A DNA stretch of 64,000 nt from Leptospira sp. WS58.C1 (GCF_040833995.1 NZ_CP162137.1:3518001-3582000), one strand, 5' to 3'. Positions 48,868 to 58,780 are shown, counted from the stretch's first letter. The notes: a model not told the origin generated them from the letters alone. Translations and numbers: made by a program.

Positions 48868-49725
48868 ATGAAAATATTTCAAATTTCCTTAATATTGGCC
48901 TGTTTCTCTATTGGGCTCGTCAATTGTGAGGATTCCAAGAGTTCATCCGCTGCCGAGTCGCTTCTTGCTTTAGGTTTAGGGGGATCCGGTTTCCTAAGTT
49001 CCTGTGATTCGAAAAATCCGGAAACAGGTAGAGGAATTTTTGTAGCCGATGAAATCGTTTCTGCACCGACAAGTAACGGGGTCGGATTCAAAGATTCCGA
49101 TTGTTTGGTGGATGGAGTTCGCGGTCAGGGAAAATTTAACGGCTCCTTGGACGTTTATAGTTTAGAAGATTCCGGAAGCGGATCTGCGATCATACTTCGT
49201 TGGTCCGGAGTTAAGGTTCTTCCCGTAAGCGGGATCGATTTTATAGTTTACGAAAATCCTTTTTTCATCGGGGTACAAAACGATTCCAACCCTTTTAACA
49301 ACGTATTTATGGAACCTTTAATCGTTGAAGTCGGAAACGATTTAATCAATTGGTGCGGTTGGGATCCTGAATATACGAACCCCGATCCGAACACTTTTGT
49401 AGGAAATCCAATTTATTGGGAAAGATTCGCAGGTATCACACCTTTCGTTTATAATCAGGATACAAATCCTATGACCGTTTCGGAAGTTTTTGATACGGAT
49501 ATCGTTAATGGTGGCGGAGGAGGAGACGGTTTCGACCTAGCCGATCCTAATTTTGGAAATTCAGGGACAGGATGTGATGGAAGTTTGAAGACCGATATCC
49601 AAACGAATGGATTTGCCTATATAAAAATCTCTGCGGCAAAAACAATCCTATCAACCCTACCGATTGACGCGGCTCATGCAAATCCCGATATAGACGGAGT
49701 TATAGCAAGATCTGTGACTCCTTGA
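48868..49725 (+). CDS. B12-riboswitch-controlled lipoprotein 2 (surface beta-sandwich-like)
   Basis: A 285-residue predicted lipoprotein. The signal ends at SIGLVNC (Cys20), followed by a Ser-rich linker. The mature part contains VSGIDFIVYENPFF and EPLIVEVGNDLINWCGW, a pattern found in surface proteins with a beta-sandwich (discoidin-like) fold; this resemblance is from memory. A Gly-rich loop (VNGGGGGDGFDLAD) sits near residue 215. It is 37 bases after lipoprotein 1 and before cobT, so it is likely B12-repressed and possibly a corrinoid-binding surface protein. Confidence 0.75.
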   Translation: MKIFQISLILACFSIGLVNCEDSKSSSAAESLLALGLGGSGFLSSCDSKNPETGRGIFVADEIVSAPTSNGVGFKDSDCLVDGVRGQGKFNGSLDVYSLEDSGSGSAIILRWSGVKVLPVSGIDFIVYENPFFIGVQNDSNPFNNVFMEPLIVEVGNDLINWCGWDPEYTNPDPNTFVGNPIYWERFAGITPFVYNQDTNPMTVSEVFDTDIVNGGGGGDGFDLADPNFGNSGTGCDGSLKTDIQTNGFAYIKISAAKTILSTLPIDAAHANPDIDGVIARSVTP

Positions 49726-49798
49726 CTTAAAACCGAAGCAGAGATCTTCCGATCCTTTTTTCGGTTTAACGATTTAAATTTTTGAAAGTGAAAACAAT

Positions 49799-50842
49799 AT
49801 GATCCGCCCTAAAGATGTATACCAATTGAACTTAGATAAACATTTACGCAATAAGATTGATACCAAGACGAAACCATTAGGCGCTTTGGGAAAATTAGAA
49901 GATCTAGCTTACCGTATAGGTACGATCCAAAACACTATAGATCCCGTATTATCCAATCCTCATTTAATGGTGTTCGCAGGGGATCATGGACTCGCGGACT
50001 CCGGAGTCTCCGCATTTCCAAAAGAAGTCACATACCAAATGGTATTAAACTTTTTGAATGGAGGAGCGGCCATCAACGTATTTTGCAAACAACATGGGAT
50101 CAAATTGTTAGTAATAGATGCAGGAGTTTCCGGCAACTTCGAACAAATTCATCCTGATTTTATATCTGCAAAGATCGCATCAGGCACTAGGAATATTCTA
50201 AACGAACCGGCTATGACTAGGGAAGAATGTGAAGAAGCCATCCGTATCGGCGGAGAGATCGCAACAACAAGGATCCCAAAAAATTGTAACGTGATCGGTT
50301 TCGGAGAAATGGGAATAGGAAATACTTCCAGTGCTTCCCTACTCGCTTCCGTTTTTTTGGATCGTTCCGCGGAAGACCTTACGGGTAGAGGGACCGGCTT
50401 AGACGACGAATCTTTAGATCGTAAGAAAAAGATCTTAGCGGAATGCAGGGCAAAACACCAAGTAAATCCAAAAGATCCGATTGAAGTCCTCTCTAAGTTC
50501 GGAGGTTTCGAGATCGCGATGATCTGCGGAGCGATGCTTTCTTCTTATAAAGAGAATCGTTTGATCTTAGTTGACGGTTTTATCGCAAGTTCCGCATTCT
50601 TAACAGCTTCCAGGATTGAGCCGAAGATCGTTCGAAACGCGGTTTTTGCTCATAAGTCTTCCGAACAAGGTCATAGATTGATTCTCGAATTTTTCGACGC
50701 AGATCCTATCTTAGATCTCGGGCTTCGTTTGGGAGAAGGGACCGGATGCGCACTCGCCTATCCTATTTTAGAATCCGCATTGGCATTTTTGAGAGAAATG
50801 GCAAGCTTCGAATCCGCGGGCGTTTCGGAAAAAAAAGACTAA
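49799..50842 (+). CDS. cobT: Nicotinate-nucleotide-dimethylbenzimidazole phosphoribosyltransferase
   Basis: Activates the lower ligand of cobalamin as alpha-ribazole phosphate. 347 residues, family length. Visible: [54 protein letters not shown] and [14 protein letters not shown], plus the catalytic-base region EGTGCALA near the C-terminus. A 73-base gap from lipoprotein 2 contains an inverted repeat (AAACCGAA at 49730-49737, TTCGGTTT at 49760-49767) that may dampen read-through. Confidence 0.95.
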   Translation: MIRPKDVYQLNLDKHLRNKIDTKTKPLGALGKLEDLAYRIGTIQNTIDPVLSNPHLMVFAGDHGLADSGVSAFPKEVTYQMVLNFLNGGAAINVFCKQHGIKLLVIDAGVSGNFEQIHPDFISAKIASGTRNILNEPAMTREECEEAIRIGGEIATTRIPKNCNVIGFGEMGIGNTSSASLLASVFLDRSAEDLTGRGTGLDDESLDRKKKILAECRAKHQVNPKDPIEVLSKFGGFEIAMICGAMLSSYKENRLILVDGFIASSAFLTASRIEPKIVRNAVFAHKSSEQGHRLILEFFDADPILDLGLRLGEGTGCALAYPILESALAFLREMASFESAGVSEKKD

Positions 50843-50897
50843 GCGCGAGGTAAATTCTCGCTGATCGAATCGGAGGAATGAATAAGTTCGTCTTTGC

Positions 50898-51710
50898 ATG
50901 TTTGGATTTATCCGCAAAGAATTGATCATTTTTTTTTCCTCCGTACGTTATAATACCCGCATCATTGTTCCGGCATGGGTGGAACATTCCGACGAATATC
51001 TTAATTCTTCTTCCAGATATTTTCCTTTAGTAGGATGGATTGTCGGAATTTCGACATGGTTCGTCCTGTGGGTTTCACATCTTTCTTTGAGCTGGGAGAT
51101 TAGCATCGTTTTGGCAATGGCCGTTTCCGTTTTGGTGACCGGAGCTTTTCATGAAGACGGGTTTACGGACGTTTGCGACGGTTTCGGCGGGGGTTGGACT
51201 AAGGAGAAGATCCTTGATATCATGAAGGACAGTAGGATCGGTGCCTTTGGGACCATCGGGATCATTCTTGTACTTCTCCTGAAATTTTTCTGTTATAAAT
51301 CTCTGGAAGATTTTTCTATCGAAGTGCTATTTATAACTATAATTTCTTCTCATTCTTCCAGTAGGTTTTGGGCTCTATTTACCGCAAAAACACTTTCTTA
51401 TGTGAGAGAAGATCAGCTGTCCAAGGCAAAACCCATCATTCAAACATTAAAAACCTCTAATGTAATCATCGCTGGGATCTGGGGATTGGCTCCTTGGCTC
51501 GCTTTCTTACATAATAACTATCTTCCATCTGACCGGGTTTTCGGATTTATTTTGTATCCTTTTCTATTGCAAACTTTCGGGTATTTGTATCTTAGGAATT
51601 TTTATAAAAAATGGTTAGGCGGATATACGGGAGATTGTTTAGGTGCAGTCCAACAAGTCACCGAATTATTATATCTCATCGGGATCGTTGCCGCATGGAA
51701 ATCTTTTTAG
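50898..51710 (+). CDS. cobS: Adenosylcobinamide-GDP ribazoletransferase (cobalamin synthase)
   Basis: Membrane enzyme that joins adenosylcobinamide-GDP with alpha-ribazole. 270 residues with about six hydrophobic segments and the signature RYFPLVGWIVG followed by GAFHEDGFTDVCDGFGGGWTKEKILDIMKDSRIGAFG, which carries the metal-binding Asp cluster. The ATG at 50898 has no good ribosome site. A GGAGGA at 50872-50877 is too far from it and instead abuts an ATG (50878) of a 15-codon frame that overlaps the cobS start. An in-frame TAA at 50883 limits upstream starts. Confidence 0.93.
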   Translation: MFGFIRKELIIFFSSVRYNTRIIVPAWVEHSDEYLNSSSRYFPLVGWIVGISTWFVLWVSHLSLSWEISIVLAMAVSVLVTGAFHEDGFTDVCDGFGGGWTKEKILDIMKDSRIGAFGTIGIILVLLLKFFCYKSLEDFSIEVLFITIISSHSSSRFWALFTAKTLSYVREDQLSKAKPIIQTLKTSNVIIAGIWGLAPWLAFLHNNYLPSDRVFGFILYPFLLQTFGYLYLRNFYKKWLGGYTGDCLGAVQQVTELLYLIGIVAAWKSF

Positions 51711-52336
51711 TCAGACATACAACCCCGGAAGTGGAACCCGGAACCTGTTATGGTAAATCCGATCTAGGACTACCTTCCAGTTTTGAAAAAGAAGCGGAGA
51801 ATGTGCTGAAACTTCTTCCAGAAAAAGTGCATTCTATCCGGACCAGCCCTTTATTCAGATGTTATAGTTTAGCGGAATATATCAGTAAACATCAGGAATC
51901 TAAATCGAACGCTCCTGCTTGGAAAGTGGACTCGAAGATCCAAGAGTTGGACTTCGGTGATTGGGAAGGACGATTGTGGGAAGACCTTCCTAGATTCGAA
52001 ACGGATCCTTGGATGGAAGACTACGTAAACAGAAGACCACCAGGTGGGGAAACCTATTCCGAATTAAAAACAAGGATCTTAAGATCTTGGGAAGAAGGTC
52101 TGCAAGAAGCAAGGTCCTGGGAAAATCTCAAAAAAGAAGAAGGAGAAATATCGGAATACAAAACAATCTGGGTCACCCACGGCGGACCCATCCGATGTTT
52201 GTCCTCTATCGTATTAGGTTTTCCTTTGGAGAATTCGTTTCGTTTGGTTCTAGAGTATGGATCCGTTTCTTGTCTTAAGATCCGATTCGGAGAAATACAA
52301 TCTTATCCTCAGTTCGTTTATTGGAATAAGAAATAA
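51695..52336 (+). CDS. cobC: CobC-like alpha-ribazole phosphatase
   Basis: A 213-residue histidine phosphatase. The catalytic motif is LVRHTTPE (His8), with the CobC-typical CYGKSDLGL after it. The second catalytic His is in VTHGGPIR. Removes phosphate from alpha-ribazole phosphate or adenosylcobalamin phosphate. The ATG at 51695 is preferred over a longer frame from 51611 because the fold begins here. It overlaps cobS by 16 bases, so cobT, cobS and cobC form one unit. An assignment as a generic phosphoglycerate mutase-like protein is less likely here. Confidence 0.88.
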   Translation: MEIFLVRHTTPEVEPGTCYGKSDLGLPSSFEKEAENVLKLLPEKVHSIRTSPLFRCYSLAEYISKHQESKSNAPAWKVDSKIQELDFGDWEGRLWEDLPRFETDPWMEDYVNRRPPGGETYSELKTRILRSWEEGLQEARSWENLKKEEGEISEYKTIWVTHGGPIRCLSSIVLGFPLENSFRLVLEYGSVSCLKIRFGEIQSYPQFVYWNKK

Positions 52337-52448
52337 TACTCAACTCATAACAAATAAGACATAAATAGAAATACTAAAAGATTATTTGCGATAGATTCTA
52401 AGGTGTTTTTACTTCTGTCCGATAAGGAATATAGTATTCGGATCGCCA

Positions 52449-53537
52449 ATGCTCTTTTTCCAAATATTCAGATATAAACCCCATATTAATTATAAATATA
52501 TAAAGTATATTCTACTCATATTCTTACTTCTTGATCCTTCCTTTATCGTTTCGGATACATCTCCCGAACTTGTTATGCCCGGACAATCGGAAAGCGCCAA
52601 ATTGTTTATCTTAGATGCAAGCGGCTCCATGAACGAATATCTAGGGATTTACCAAAAAGTACATTTAGCTAAGAAGTACGTTCGACATTTTGTAGAAAAA
52701 CTTCCTGAAGAGACCGAAGTAGGTTTTATCGCTTACGGAAATCGTCTCCCCGGTTGCCAATCTTCTAGACTTTATCAACCATTAGAAAAAGGAAATCGTC
52801 CCGGCTTTCAAAACAAACTTTTCGGCCTAACCCCTTCCGGGGCGACCCCGCTTGCAGAGTCCATCCGAATCGCAGGTGATTATATTATCCGAAGAAAAAC
52901 TCCGACGGATCTGATCTTAGTAACGGATGGAATTGAAAGTTGTTATGGAAATCCCGAAAAAGAACTCCAAGTCTTACAACAAAAAGGCGTAAATTTCAAA
53001 ATGTATATCCTAGGACTTGGATTAAAACCGGATGAAAAAAGGATCATGCAGTCTCTTTCAAAAACAGGGAACGGAAAATTTTATAATGTCGGAGAAGATA
53101 GCGACTTCTTCCTTGCAATCGAAGATCTTTTAAAACAAGAACCTCTGTCTAAACGAACCGAACTAGAACCCGAAAAACAAAAGTCCAAGATCCGGATCTC
53201 CGAGATCGAAAAGAAACAAACCGATTCGGAGGAACATTCTTACAGAGTCAAATTCGTTTTTGAGAATTCGGACTCTGATAATCAATGTGTAATTCTAAAT
53301 TTAAAAAGAAAAAATTCCTCTCCTACGAAAACACAAAACTGGAATCCACAAAGAACTAGCGAACCGGAAAGAGTTTTACGAACCGAACAGATCTGCTTCC
53401 AAGCAAGAAAAGGAGAAGGTGAATTTCAGATCTCTGCACCGGCGCATCTTCCTTTTAATTTGGAATTAGAACTCTGGGACACACAAGGTATCCCAAATTC
53501 CGTGGACAGAAGCGGAGAAAGAAACCTTACAAAGTAA
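52449..53537 (+). CDS. von Willebrand factor A domain protein, exported
   Basis: A 362-residue protein with an N-terminal hydrophobic segment (about 19-36) as signal or anchor. Residues about 50-230 form a vWA domain with a complete MIDAS: DASGS (Asp56, Ser58, Ser60), a Thr in PSGATPLAES (about 131) and Asp in LVTDGIES (about 160). The rest (240-362) is charged and then beta-rich. It probably binds a metal ion and a protein partner outside the cytoplasm. It is convergent with the MuiA-like pair, with a short hairpin over the two stop codons (53535-53555). Confidence 0.82.
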   Translation: MLFFQIFRYKPHINYKYIKYILLIFLLLDPSFIVSDTSPELVMPGQSESAKLFILDASGSMNEYLGIYQKVHLAKKYVRHFVEKLPEETEVGFIAYGNRLPGCQSSRLYQPLEKGNRPGFQNKLFGLTPSGATPLAESIRIAGDYIIRRKTPTDLILVTDGIESCYGNPEKELQVLQQKGVNFKMYILGLGLKPDEKRIMQSLSKTGNGKFYNVGEDSDFFLAIEDLLKQEPLSKRTELEPEKQKSKIRISEIEKKQTDSEEHSYRVKFVFENSDSDNQCVILNLKRKNSSPTKTQNWNPQRTSEPERVLRTEQICFQARKGEGEFQISAPAHLPFNLELELWDTQGIPNSVDRSGERNLTK

Positions 53538-53541
53538 GATC

Positions 53542-55212
53542 TTAAAATGATCTTAAAAAATCCAAGTTCTGATTGTTAGGATATGTTACCTTATATTCCA
53601 ATTTAATCTCTTTTTTGCCGGAAGCCGGAATTTCCAAACTCCACTCTAAAATTCCGGAATTAAGACGATATTCTTTTGAACCTGGAGTGGTTCTCTCGTC
53701 ATTCACTTCCACTTTTACACCGGCAGACTCGGAAATAGGGATCTGTTCTCTTACGATTACCTTTTTACTTTCTTTGCCAAAATTTTCCAAACTGAGATAA
53801 ACTTTCTTCTCCATCACTTTCTGAGTGGAGATCAATCCTTCTTTCGTTTGGTTCCAATCTTTTCTATAAGAAAGTCTTAAACTACCTTCCGTTCCTAATG
53901 AAACGGAAAGATTTTCTTTAGGAGAAACATAGGGGACTTTTGTCCTTCCCACAAGTCCTGAACTTCTGAACAAAGAAACTTCACCGGGTAAAATCGGAAA
54001 CTCACCCATATTTTGGAATTCGGCTTCTAAAAGAGGAAATGGTTTATACCTGGGGGAAGCGATCGTTTTAACCTGGATGGGCGCATTAAAGGATAACATC
54101 TCGAATTTTCTAGATTCTTTTTGAGAGGCTAACGTGATCGTTTTAGGAAGCCTGAATAGAAATCCACTCCCTCTTTCGCTGGAGGGAGAAGGTTCTTCCG
54201 TAGTAGGAATATTTGATTCTTCGTTTGGCATTTGAGCGGCTCCAACTGCCTGAGTTTGGTTGGTGAGAATTTCCTGCTTTGAGTCCACCTCTACATCAAA
54301 TAATCGTAATGGACGAAGCCTGTCCCTTCTGAGTGACAGGTCCGGTCTAGTGGTAGAAAGAAGAAGTTGGACCCCTCTCCAATCTTCTCCCGTCTCTTGT
54401 CTGATTTCCACTATATATTCTAACTTAGCTTTACTTAAAGCATCATCCGCAGTCAGGATGTAAGCGGGTCTCCAATCGGCGTTAGAAACCAAATAGCTTA
54501 AACGAAGTTCCACACTTTTAGTCTCGGAACCGGTGTTTACGATCTGGACCCAAGTAGTACGTGTACTTTTTTCCGCTTGAGACAATAAGAGTGAAAGTTG
54601 TGCTCTTGCTTCTTCCAGTTCAGTTTGGACTTTACGTTTGGATTTTTCCAACTTCTCCCAAGATGCAAAAATAGAAACTGCTTCATCTCTGGTTTTTTTG
54701 AGATAGGCCCCCCAGTTTTTTCCGTCCCCCTCTACCCTACCATAGAGAAGATTACGGCCCACAACATCCGAAACCTTTTTGCGCATCTCGGATAGTAGAT
54801 CCTTTTCTGCTTTTAGATCATTCTCTTTTGCTAATATACTTTCCATGTCCTTTTCCAGTTGTTGCACTTTCTTCTGGAGTTGAGCGACTTCCGGATTCGA
54901 GGCGGCTGTACCTTCTTCCTTCCAAGTCCTGGAACCCGTGACCTCTACCTGAGAAGAAGTGACCGCAGCTGTTAAGGTTTCTTCTAAAAGGGAAACAGGC
55001 AAATAGGAGATCTCGATCTTGTTTGTGCCCGGTTCTAGCTGCACTCGACCGGATCTGAGGATCTGAGCAGTTCCTTGGTGAACAGTCACTTCCTTGATGG
55101 GAAGGTTGAATTCTTTTCCGAATATGGGAATAGAAACCAAAACGAATAGAAAAGTAAAACGAACGAGAGATGAATATATTAATTTTTTATAATTTTTCAT
55201 GATTAGCCTCAA
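53542..55212 (-). CDS. MuiA-family (DUF4139) protein, copy 2
   Basis: A 556-residue exported protein. The signal peptide covers about residues 10-32. About 37-135 is the N-terminal beta domain with IKEVTVHQGTAQILRSGRVQL (DUF4140-like). A coiled coil follows (about 105-215). The C-terminal DUF4139 part starts near ELRLSYLVSNADWRPAYIL and ends with SGKKEIKLEYKVTYPN. The family is called mucoidy inhibitor A, and its biochemical role is not known. An alternative start is ATG four codons downstream. The start overlaps the stop of copy 1 (ATGA). Confidence 0.83.
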   Translation of the reverse strand: MRLIMKNYKKLIYSSLVRFTFLFVLVSIPIFGKEFNLPIKEVTVHQGTAQILRSGRVQLEPGTNKIEISYLPVSLLEETLTAAVTSSQVEVTGSRTWKEEGTAASNPEVAQLQKKVQQLEKDMESILAKENDLKAEKDLLSEMRKKVSDVVGRNLLYGRVEGDGKNWGAYLKKTRDEAVSIFASWEKLEKSKRKVQTELEEARAQLSLLLSQAEKSTRTTWVQIVNTGSETKSVELRLSYLVSNADWRPAYILTADDALSKAKLEYIVEIRQETGEDWRGVQLLLSTTRPDLSLRRDRLRPLRLFDVEVDSKQEILTNQTQAVGAAQMPNEESNIPTTEEPSPSSERGSGFLFRLPKTITLASQKESRKFEMLSFNAPIQVKTIASPRYKPFPLLEAEFQNMGEFPILPGEVSLFRSSGLVGRTKVPYVSPKENLSVSLGTEGSLRLSYRKDWNQTKEGLISTQKVMEKKVYLSLENFGKESKKVIVREQIPISESAGVKVEVNDERTTPGSKEYRLNSGILEWSLEIPASGKKEIKLEYKVTYPNNQNLDFLRSF

Positions 55213-57314
55213 TAAGAATCCGAACCTGGAGTTTCTCTCAGGATATTGTCCGCAGGATAGGAGACTGTGTATTCAAACTGGATCGTTTTGCGGGAATTCG
55301 CCCCTATTTCGAATTCATACGTCAGGATCCCGTCTTCGGTTTTGGACTTAGGAGTATCCGTCCCGGGAGCCCATTCTACCCGTACGCTATCGTCGTTCGT
55401 ATAAGGAATACGATCGATCAATCGAACAGGAACGGCTCTACGTTTATTATTTTTAACGGAAATGGTAACTCTATATCGGATATTCTTTTTGCGGGAAATG
55501 ATCCCGGACTTATCATCCAGTTTTTCCTGCTTTCTTTCCACCTTGATATCCCGATCAGGACCAAGTTCCATTTTGATCTCTTGCCCGGGTTTTAGAGTGG
55601 AGACGGTTGTAGTTCCAAGAAGGTTTTCGCCGGAATAAATTTCGAGAGGACCTGCAAGTAGCGGTTCCCTTTCCGTATTCGAAGATACCACGTTCAGAAA
55701 AACTCCATCGTTCGTAAGGGGAGAAGTCTCGTACCCTGGACGAACCGAGATATTTCTTTTGCGAAGAAAGACCCGGTTCAATGTTCGATCGGAAGGGATT
55801 TTTTCTCGAGACTGAGCGATATATCTGAAATCAAATCCTTCGGAAGAAATTCCCGGAGCGATCAACTGATTGGAATATTTTTTATCGGAACTTAATTGAG
55901 AGGATCTATTCAGAAGATTTTGTACTTCGTTTTCGAGTTCTTTCAATTCTTTTCTGGAACTCTCTCTCAAACCGGAAAATCTGCGAAGAGCTTCCTTTCC
56001 ATATCGAATGGATTCTTCATAAGATCCTTGGTCGAAGGAATATTTTTGGCTCGCAAGTTCTCCTTGCAGCCTGTTCATATTCTCTTCCACACGAAGTGAA
56101 TTGGATCTATCCTTATAATTTCCTTCGATCAATGCGCGGGACTGCATCAAAGGACTATCGTTCTTCTCTTGGTAATAGACGTCGTCTATTCTCTCTTCTG
56201 CCTTACTTCTTTGAGAAACCTTAGGAGCAGGAGCTTTTTTCTTAGATTCTTTTTTGCTTTGGATCACACTGCCGGCATTTGCGGAAGGTTTAGAAGGCGC
56301 GTTATACTCTTTGTCTGCGGCGGAATAATCCTCATCTCCCGAATACACTGCAACTTCCTTGGAAGCGATCCTATATTCTCGATACTCAGGTAAGTCTATG
56401 TCTTGGTTCGGATTAGCCGTGGAAAATTCTAATCGAACGTTTTTCCAATCCTCTCCGGTTTCATTTCTAACTAAAGCATGCCAACCTAATTCCGCCTCTT
56501 GTCCATTTTGATTCAATTCCAAAGTATAACGAGGATACCAGTTCGCGCCTCGTATCAGATATTTATATTCGAAAGGAAAAACATTTGCGGAATCGGATTC
56601 CACATCCAATCGGATCTCTTTCCTGCGAAGCGTATCTCCTTCTGCAAGATGAGCAAGTTTAGTAGTAACTATATAAAATTCTTCCCGGATTCGATCCAAT
56701 TCTTCCAGCTTTAATAATCTAAGTTTTGTATTATCTTCCGCAAGTTCTGCGTATGTTTTTCGGAAAGAGGAAAAATTTTCGGAGTCGATCTTCTCCACTA
56801 GTCCGTCTTTTTCTCGAATAGAGGGTTTGATAGATTTGATGGAAGTTTCCCAATCCAAAAGGTCTTGGACCTCTCTGGACTTTGTGCTTAATGCCAAGAG
56901 TAGACCTTCTTTTCTTTTTTCTAATTCTTCCGCTTCTTGGGATTTTTTTCTTCTAGAAGCTTTTTCCGATACTCGGATCCCTTTGATCTTAAATTTTTTA
57001 TTCGGATCCGTAAATGTGACGATCACACTTTTATCCAAAGAAGCGATCGGGACTTCTCCCAATAAAACTTCCGAAACTCCGACCGGAAGTTTAACCTCGG
57101 ATTGCCTTGTTACGTAAACCAAGTCTGAATATAAAAGAACGGAATCTATTCTAGCGTACGATACCGAGACCGGGGACTTGGAGGCCTTCTCTTCTTCCGT
57201 AATCGCTGTGGGTGTATCACTTTCGGAGGAGTCGGATCCTTGTGCAAAAAAATCGGTCCCTAGTAAGATCAGAAAGATAGTCGCAAGAACCAAGGAGGAA
57301 AAACGGGAAATCAT
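55209..57314 (-). CDS. MuiA-family (DUF4139) protein, copy 1, with long insertion
   Basis: A protein of about 701 residues and a paralogue of copy 2, with the same order: signal peptide, N-terminal beta domain with VLLYSDLVYVTRQSEVKLP, coiled coil, then the NWYPRYTLELNQ and SRKTIQFEYTVSYP segments of DUF4139. It carries an extra stretch of about 150 residues, charged and low in complexity (rich in Ser, Lys, Glu), with a second coiled coil. The ATG at 57314 is preferred over a GTG at 57344 because the signal peptide begins there. It is translationally coupled to copy 2, and the two may form a complex. Confidence 0.8.
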   Translation of the reverse strand: MISRFSSLVLATIFLILLGTDFFAQGSDSSESDTPTAITEEEKASKSPVSVSYARIDSVLLYSDLVYVTRQSEVKLPVGVSEVLLGEVPIASLDKSVIVTFTDPNKKFKIKGIRVSEKASRRKKSQEAEELEKRKEGLLLALSTKSREVQDLLDWETSIKSIKPSIREKDGLVEKIDSENFSSFRKTYAELAEDNTKLRLLKLEELDRIREEFYIVTTKLAHLAEGDTLRRKEIRLDVESDSANVFPFEYKYLIRGANWYPRYTLELNQNGQEAELGWHALVRNETGEDWKNVRLEFSTANPNQDIDLPEYREYRIASKEVAVYSGDEDYSAADKEYNAPSKPSANAGSVIQSKKESKKKAPAPKVSQRSKAEERIDDVYYQEKNDSPLMQSRALIEGNYKDRSNSLRVEENMNRLQGELASQKYSFDQGSYEESIRYGKEALRRFSGLRESSRKELKELENEVQNLLNRSSQLSSDKKYSNQLIAPGISSEGFDFRYIAQSREKIPSDRTLNRVFLRKRNISVRPGYETSPLTNDGVFLNVVSSNTEREPLLAGPLEIYSGENLLGTTTVSTLKPGQEIKMELGPDRDIKVERKQEKLDDKSGIISRKKNIRYRVTISVKNNKRRAVPVRLIDRIPYTNDDSVRVEWAPGTDTPKSKTEDGILTYEFEIGANSRKTIQFEYTVSYPADNILRETPGSDSY

Positions 57315-57374
57315 AGGTTCTAAGTGGATATTGCCGAAACACACTTCGTCAATTTATTTTCACGGCCATAAAAA

Positions 57375-57399
57375 AAGCGCCTTCTTTGAAAAGGCGCTT
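57375..57399 (-). terminator. Intrinsic terminator of the hydroxylase gene
   Basis: AAGCGCCTT (57375-57383) pairs with AAGGCGCTT (57391-57399). On minus it is followed by a T-run. It lies 33 bases beyond the stop of the hydroxylase gene. Confidence 0.82.
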
Positions 57400-57431
57400 T
57401 TCATTCTAAAAACTAGCTCAAAAAACCGGGA

Positions 57432-58724
57432 TTAAACTGTTTTAGGCGTGTATCCTTTGATGCTGAAAAACCGTTTTTGAGAAACCAAAAAACCTCCCAA
57501 CACGAAAAACGAGATCAATGCGACCTGTTTCATTAACATAGGAAGATATTTCAAAGTTTCTATCGGAAGAACCGCAGTCAATCGTTCCACATGAGTGAAA
57601 TCGAAAGGATACACGTAGGTCAAAGCGGCGATAGAAGCCAGACGGATCAGTTCGGAGACGATTCCCGAAGTTTTTAATTCGAAGATCGCACCGATATTCC
57701 AAAGAGTCCATAGCACGTAAAAACCTAAAGTGCACATTTCCAATAGAGGTAATTCTTTTTTGAACTCTATATATACCATAGATGCGCCCAACCCAAAGAA
57801 AAATTGAGTAATGGAATACGCGAGAAGTGTATAAGGAATATGTGTATTAAATTTTTGGTAATTAGATCGGTCTATCTCTGGAGGAACGACAGATTCCCCC
57901 AGATCTTTCGGTTTCCAACCCGGAGGTTTAAACCAAACTAAAAATTTATCCTTCCAACTTTTCGTCTTCCAGGAAAGAAGAAACAATTCTTCGAAATAAT
58001 GGAATTGTGTCCAAACTGGACTCCAGGTCTGCATCGGTTTTACGATCCCGAAGATAGGTTCTTCTTCTTCCTCTTTATAAGATCCGAACATTCTGTCCCA
58101 GATCGCAAAGGTTCCTGCATAATTTTTATCTATATATTTAGGATCCCTTCCGTGATGTACTCTGTGTTGGGAAGGAGTATTGAACACCCACTCGAAAATT
58201 CCCAACTTAGGGATCGCTCTAGTATGAAGCCAAAACTGATAAGCAAAATTGATCTGGATACAAAGAAGGAACATGATAGGAGGAAAACCCATCACTGCCA
58301 AAGGAAGATAAAAAGGTAGGGAGAAAGTATTCTGAGTGACTCCTTGTCTTAAAGCCACCGTAAAATTATAATCTTCACTTTGGTGATGAGGAACATGGGA
58401 AGCCCAGAAAATATTTATTTCATGTCCGAACCTATGATACCAATAATAGAAGAAGTCCGCCAGAACGAAACAAAACACCCAGCCTATCCAGGAATCGTTG
58501 GAAATGTTCAATATTCCAAATTTTGCATATACCCAGGAATAGACCGCCATTAATCCCAGAGAGATAAACACAGTGAATATCTGCATAAAAATCCCGGCTG
58601 AAAGATTATTGATGGAATCCTTAAAACGATAGAACGGTTTGTTCCCAAATACGGAATAAAGCAGTTCCACTACTACCAATACGAAAAAAACGGGAGTGAT
58701 CAGTTCAATAATATTCTTTTCCAT
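57432..58724 (-). CDS. Sterol desaturase / fatty acid hydroxylase-family membrane protein
   Basis: A 430-residue membrane di-iron enzyme. Histidine boxes: HRFGH (His97, 101), HVPHH (His110, 113, 114) and HRVHH (about 187-191). Several hydrophobic helices surround them, and four more follow in the last 120 residues, longer than the minimal family member and like the alkylglycerol monooxygenase/TMEM195 group. Likely acts on a lipid. The substrate is not known. It has its own terminator. Confidence 0.87.
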   Translation of the reverse strand: MEKNIIELITPVFFVLVVVELLYSVFGNKPFYRFKDSINNLSAGIFMQIFTVFISLGLMAVYSWVYAKFGILNISNDSWIGWVFCFVLADFFYYWYHRFGHEINIFWASHVPHHQSEDYNFTVALRQGVTQNTFSLPFYLPLAVMGFPPIMFLLCIQINFAYQFWLHTRAIPKLGIFEWVFNTPSQHRVHHGRDPKYIDKNYAGTFAIWDRMFGSYKEEEEEPIFGIVKPMQTWSPVWTQFHYFEELFLLSWKTKSWKDKFLVWFKPPGWKPKDLGESVVPPEIDRSNYQKFNTHIPYTLLAYSITQFFFGLGASMVYIEFKKELPLLEMCTLGFYVLWTLWNIGAIFELKTSGIVSELIRLASIAALTYVYPFDFTHVERLTAVLPIETLKYLPMLMKQVALISFFVLGGFLVSQKRFFSIKGYTPKTV

Positions 58725-58780
58725 CTCTATACCGAGTTTCGACTATCTCTGTAGCGATCATTCGGTCAAGAAAAAGAACC

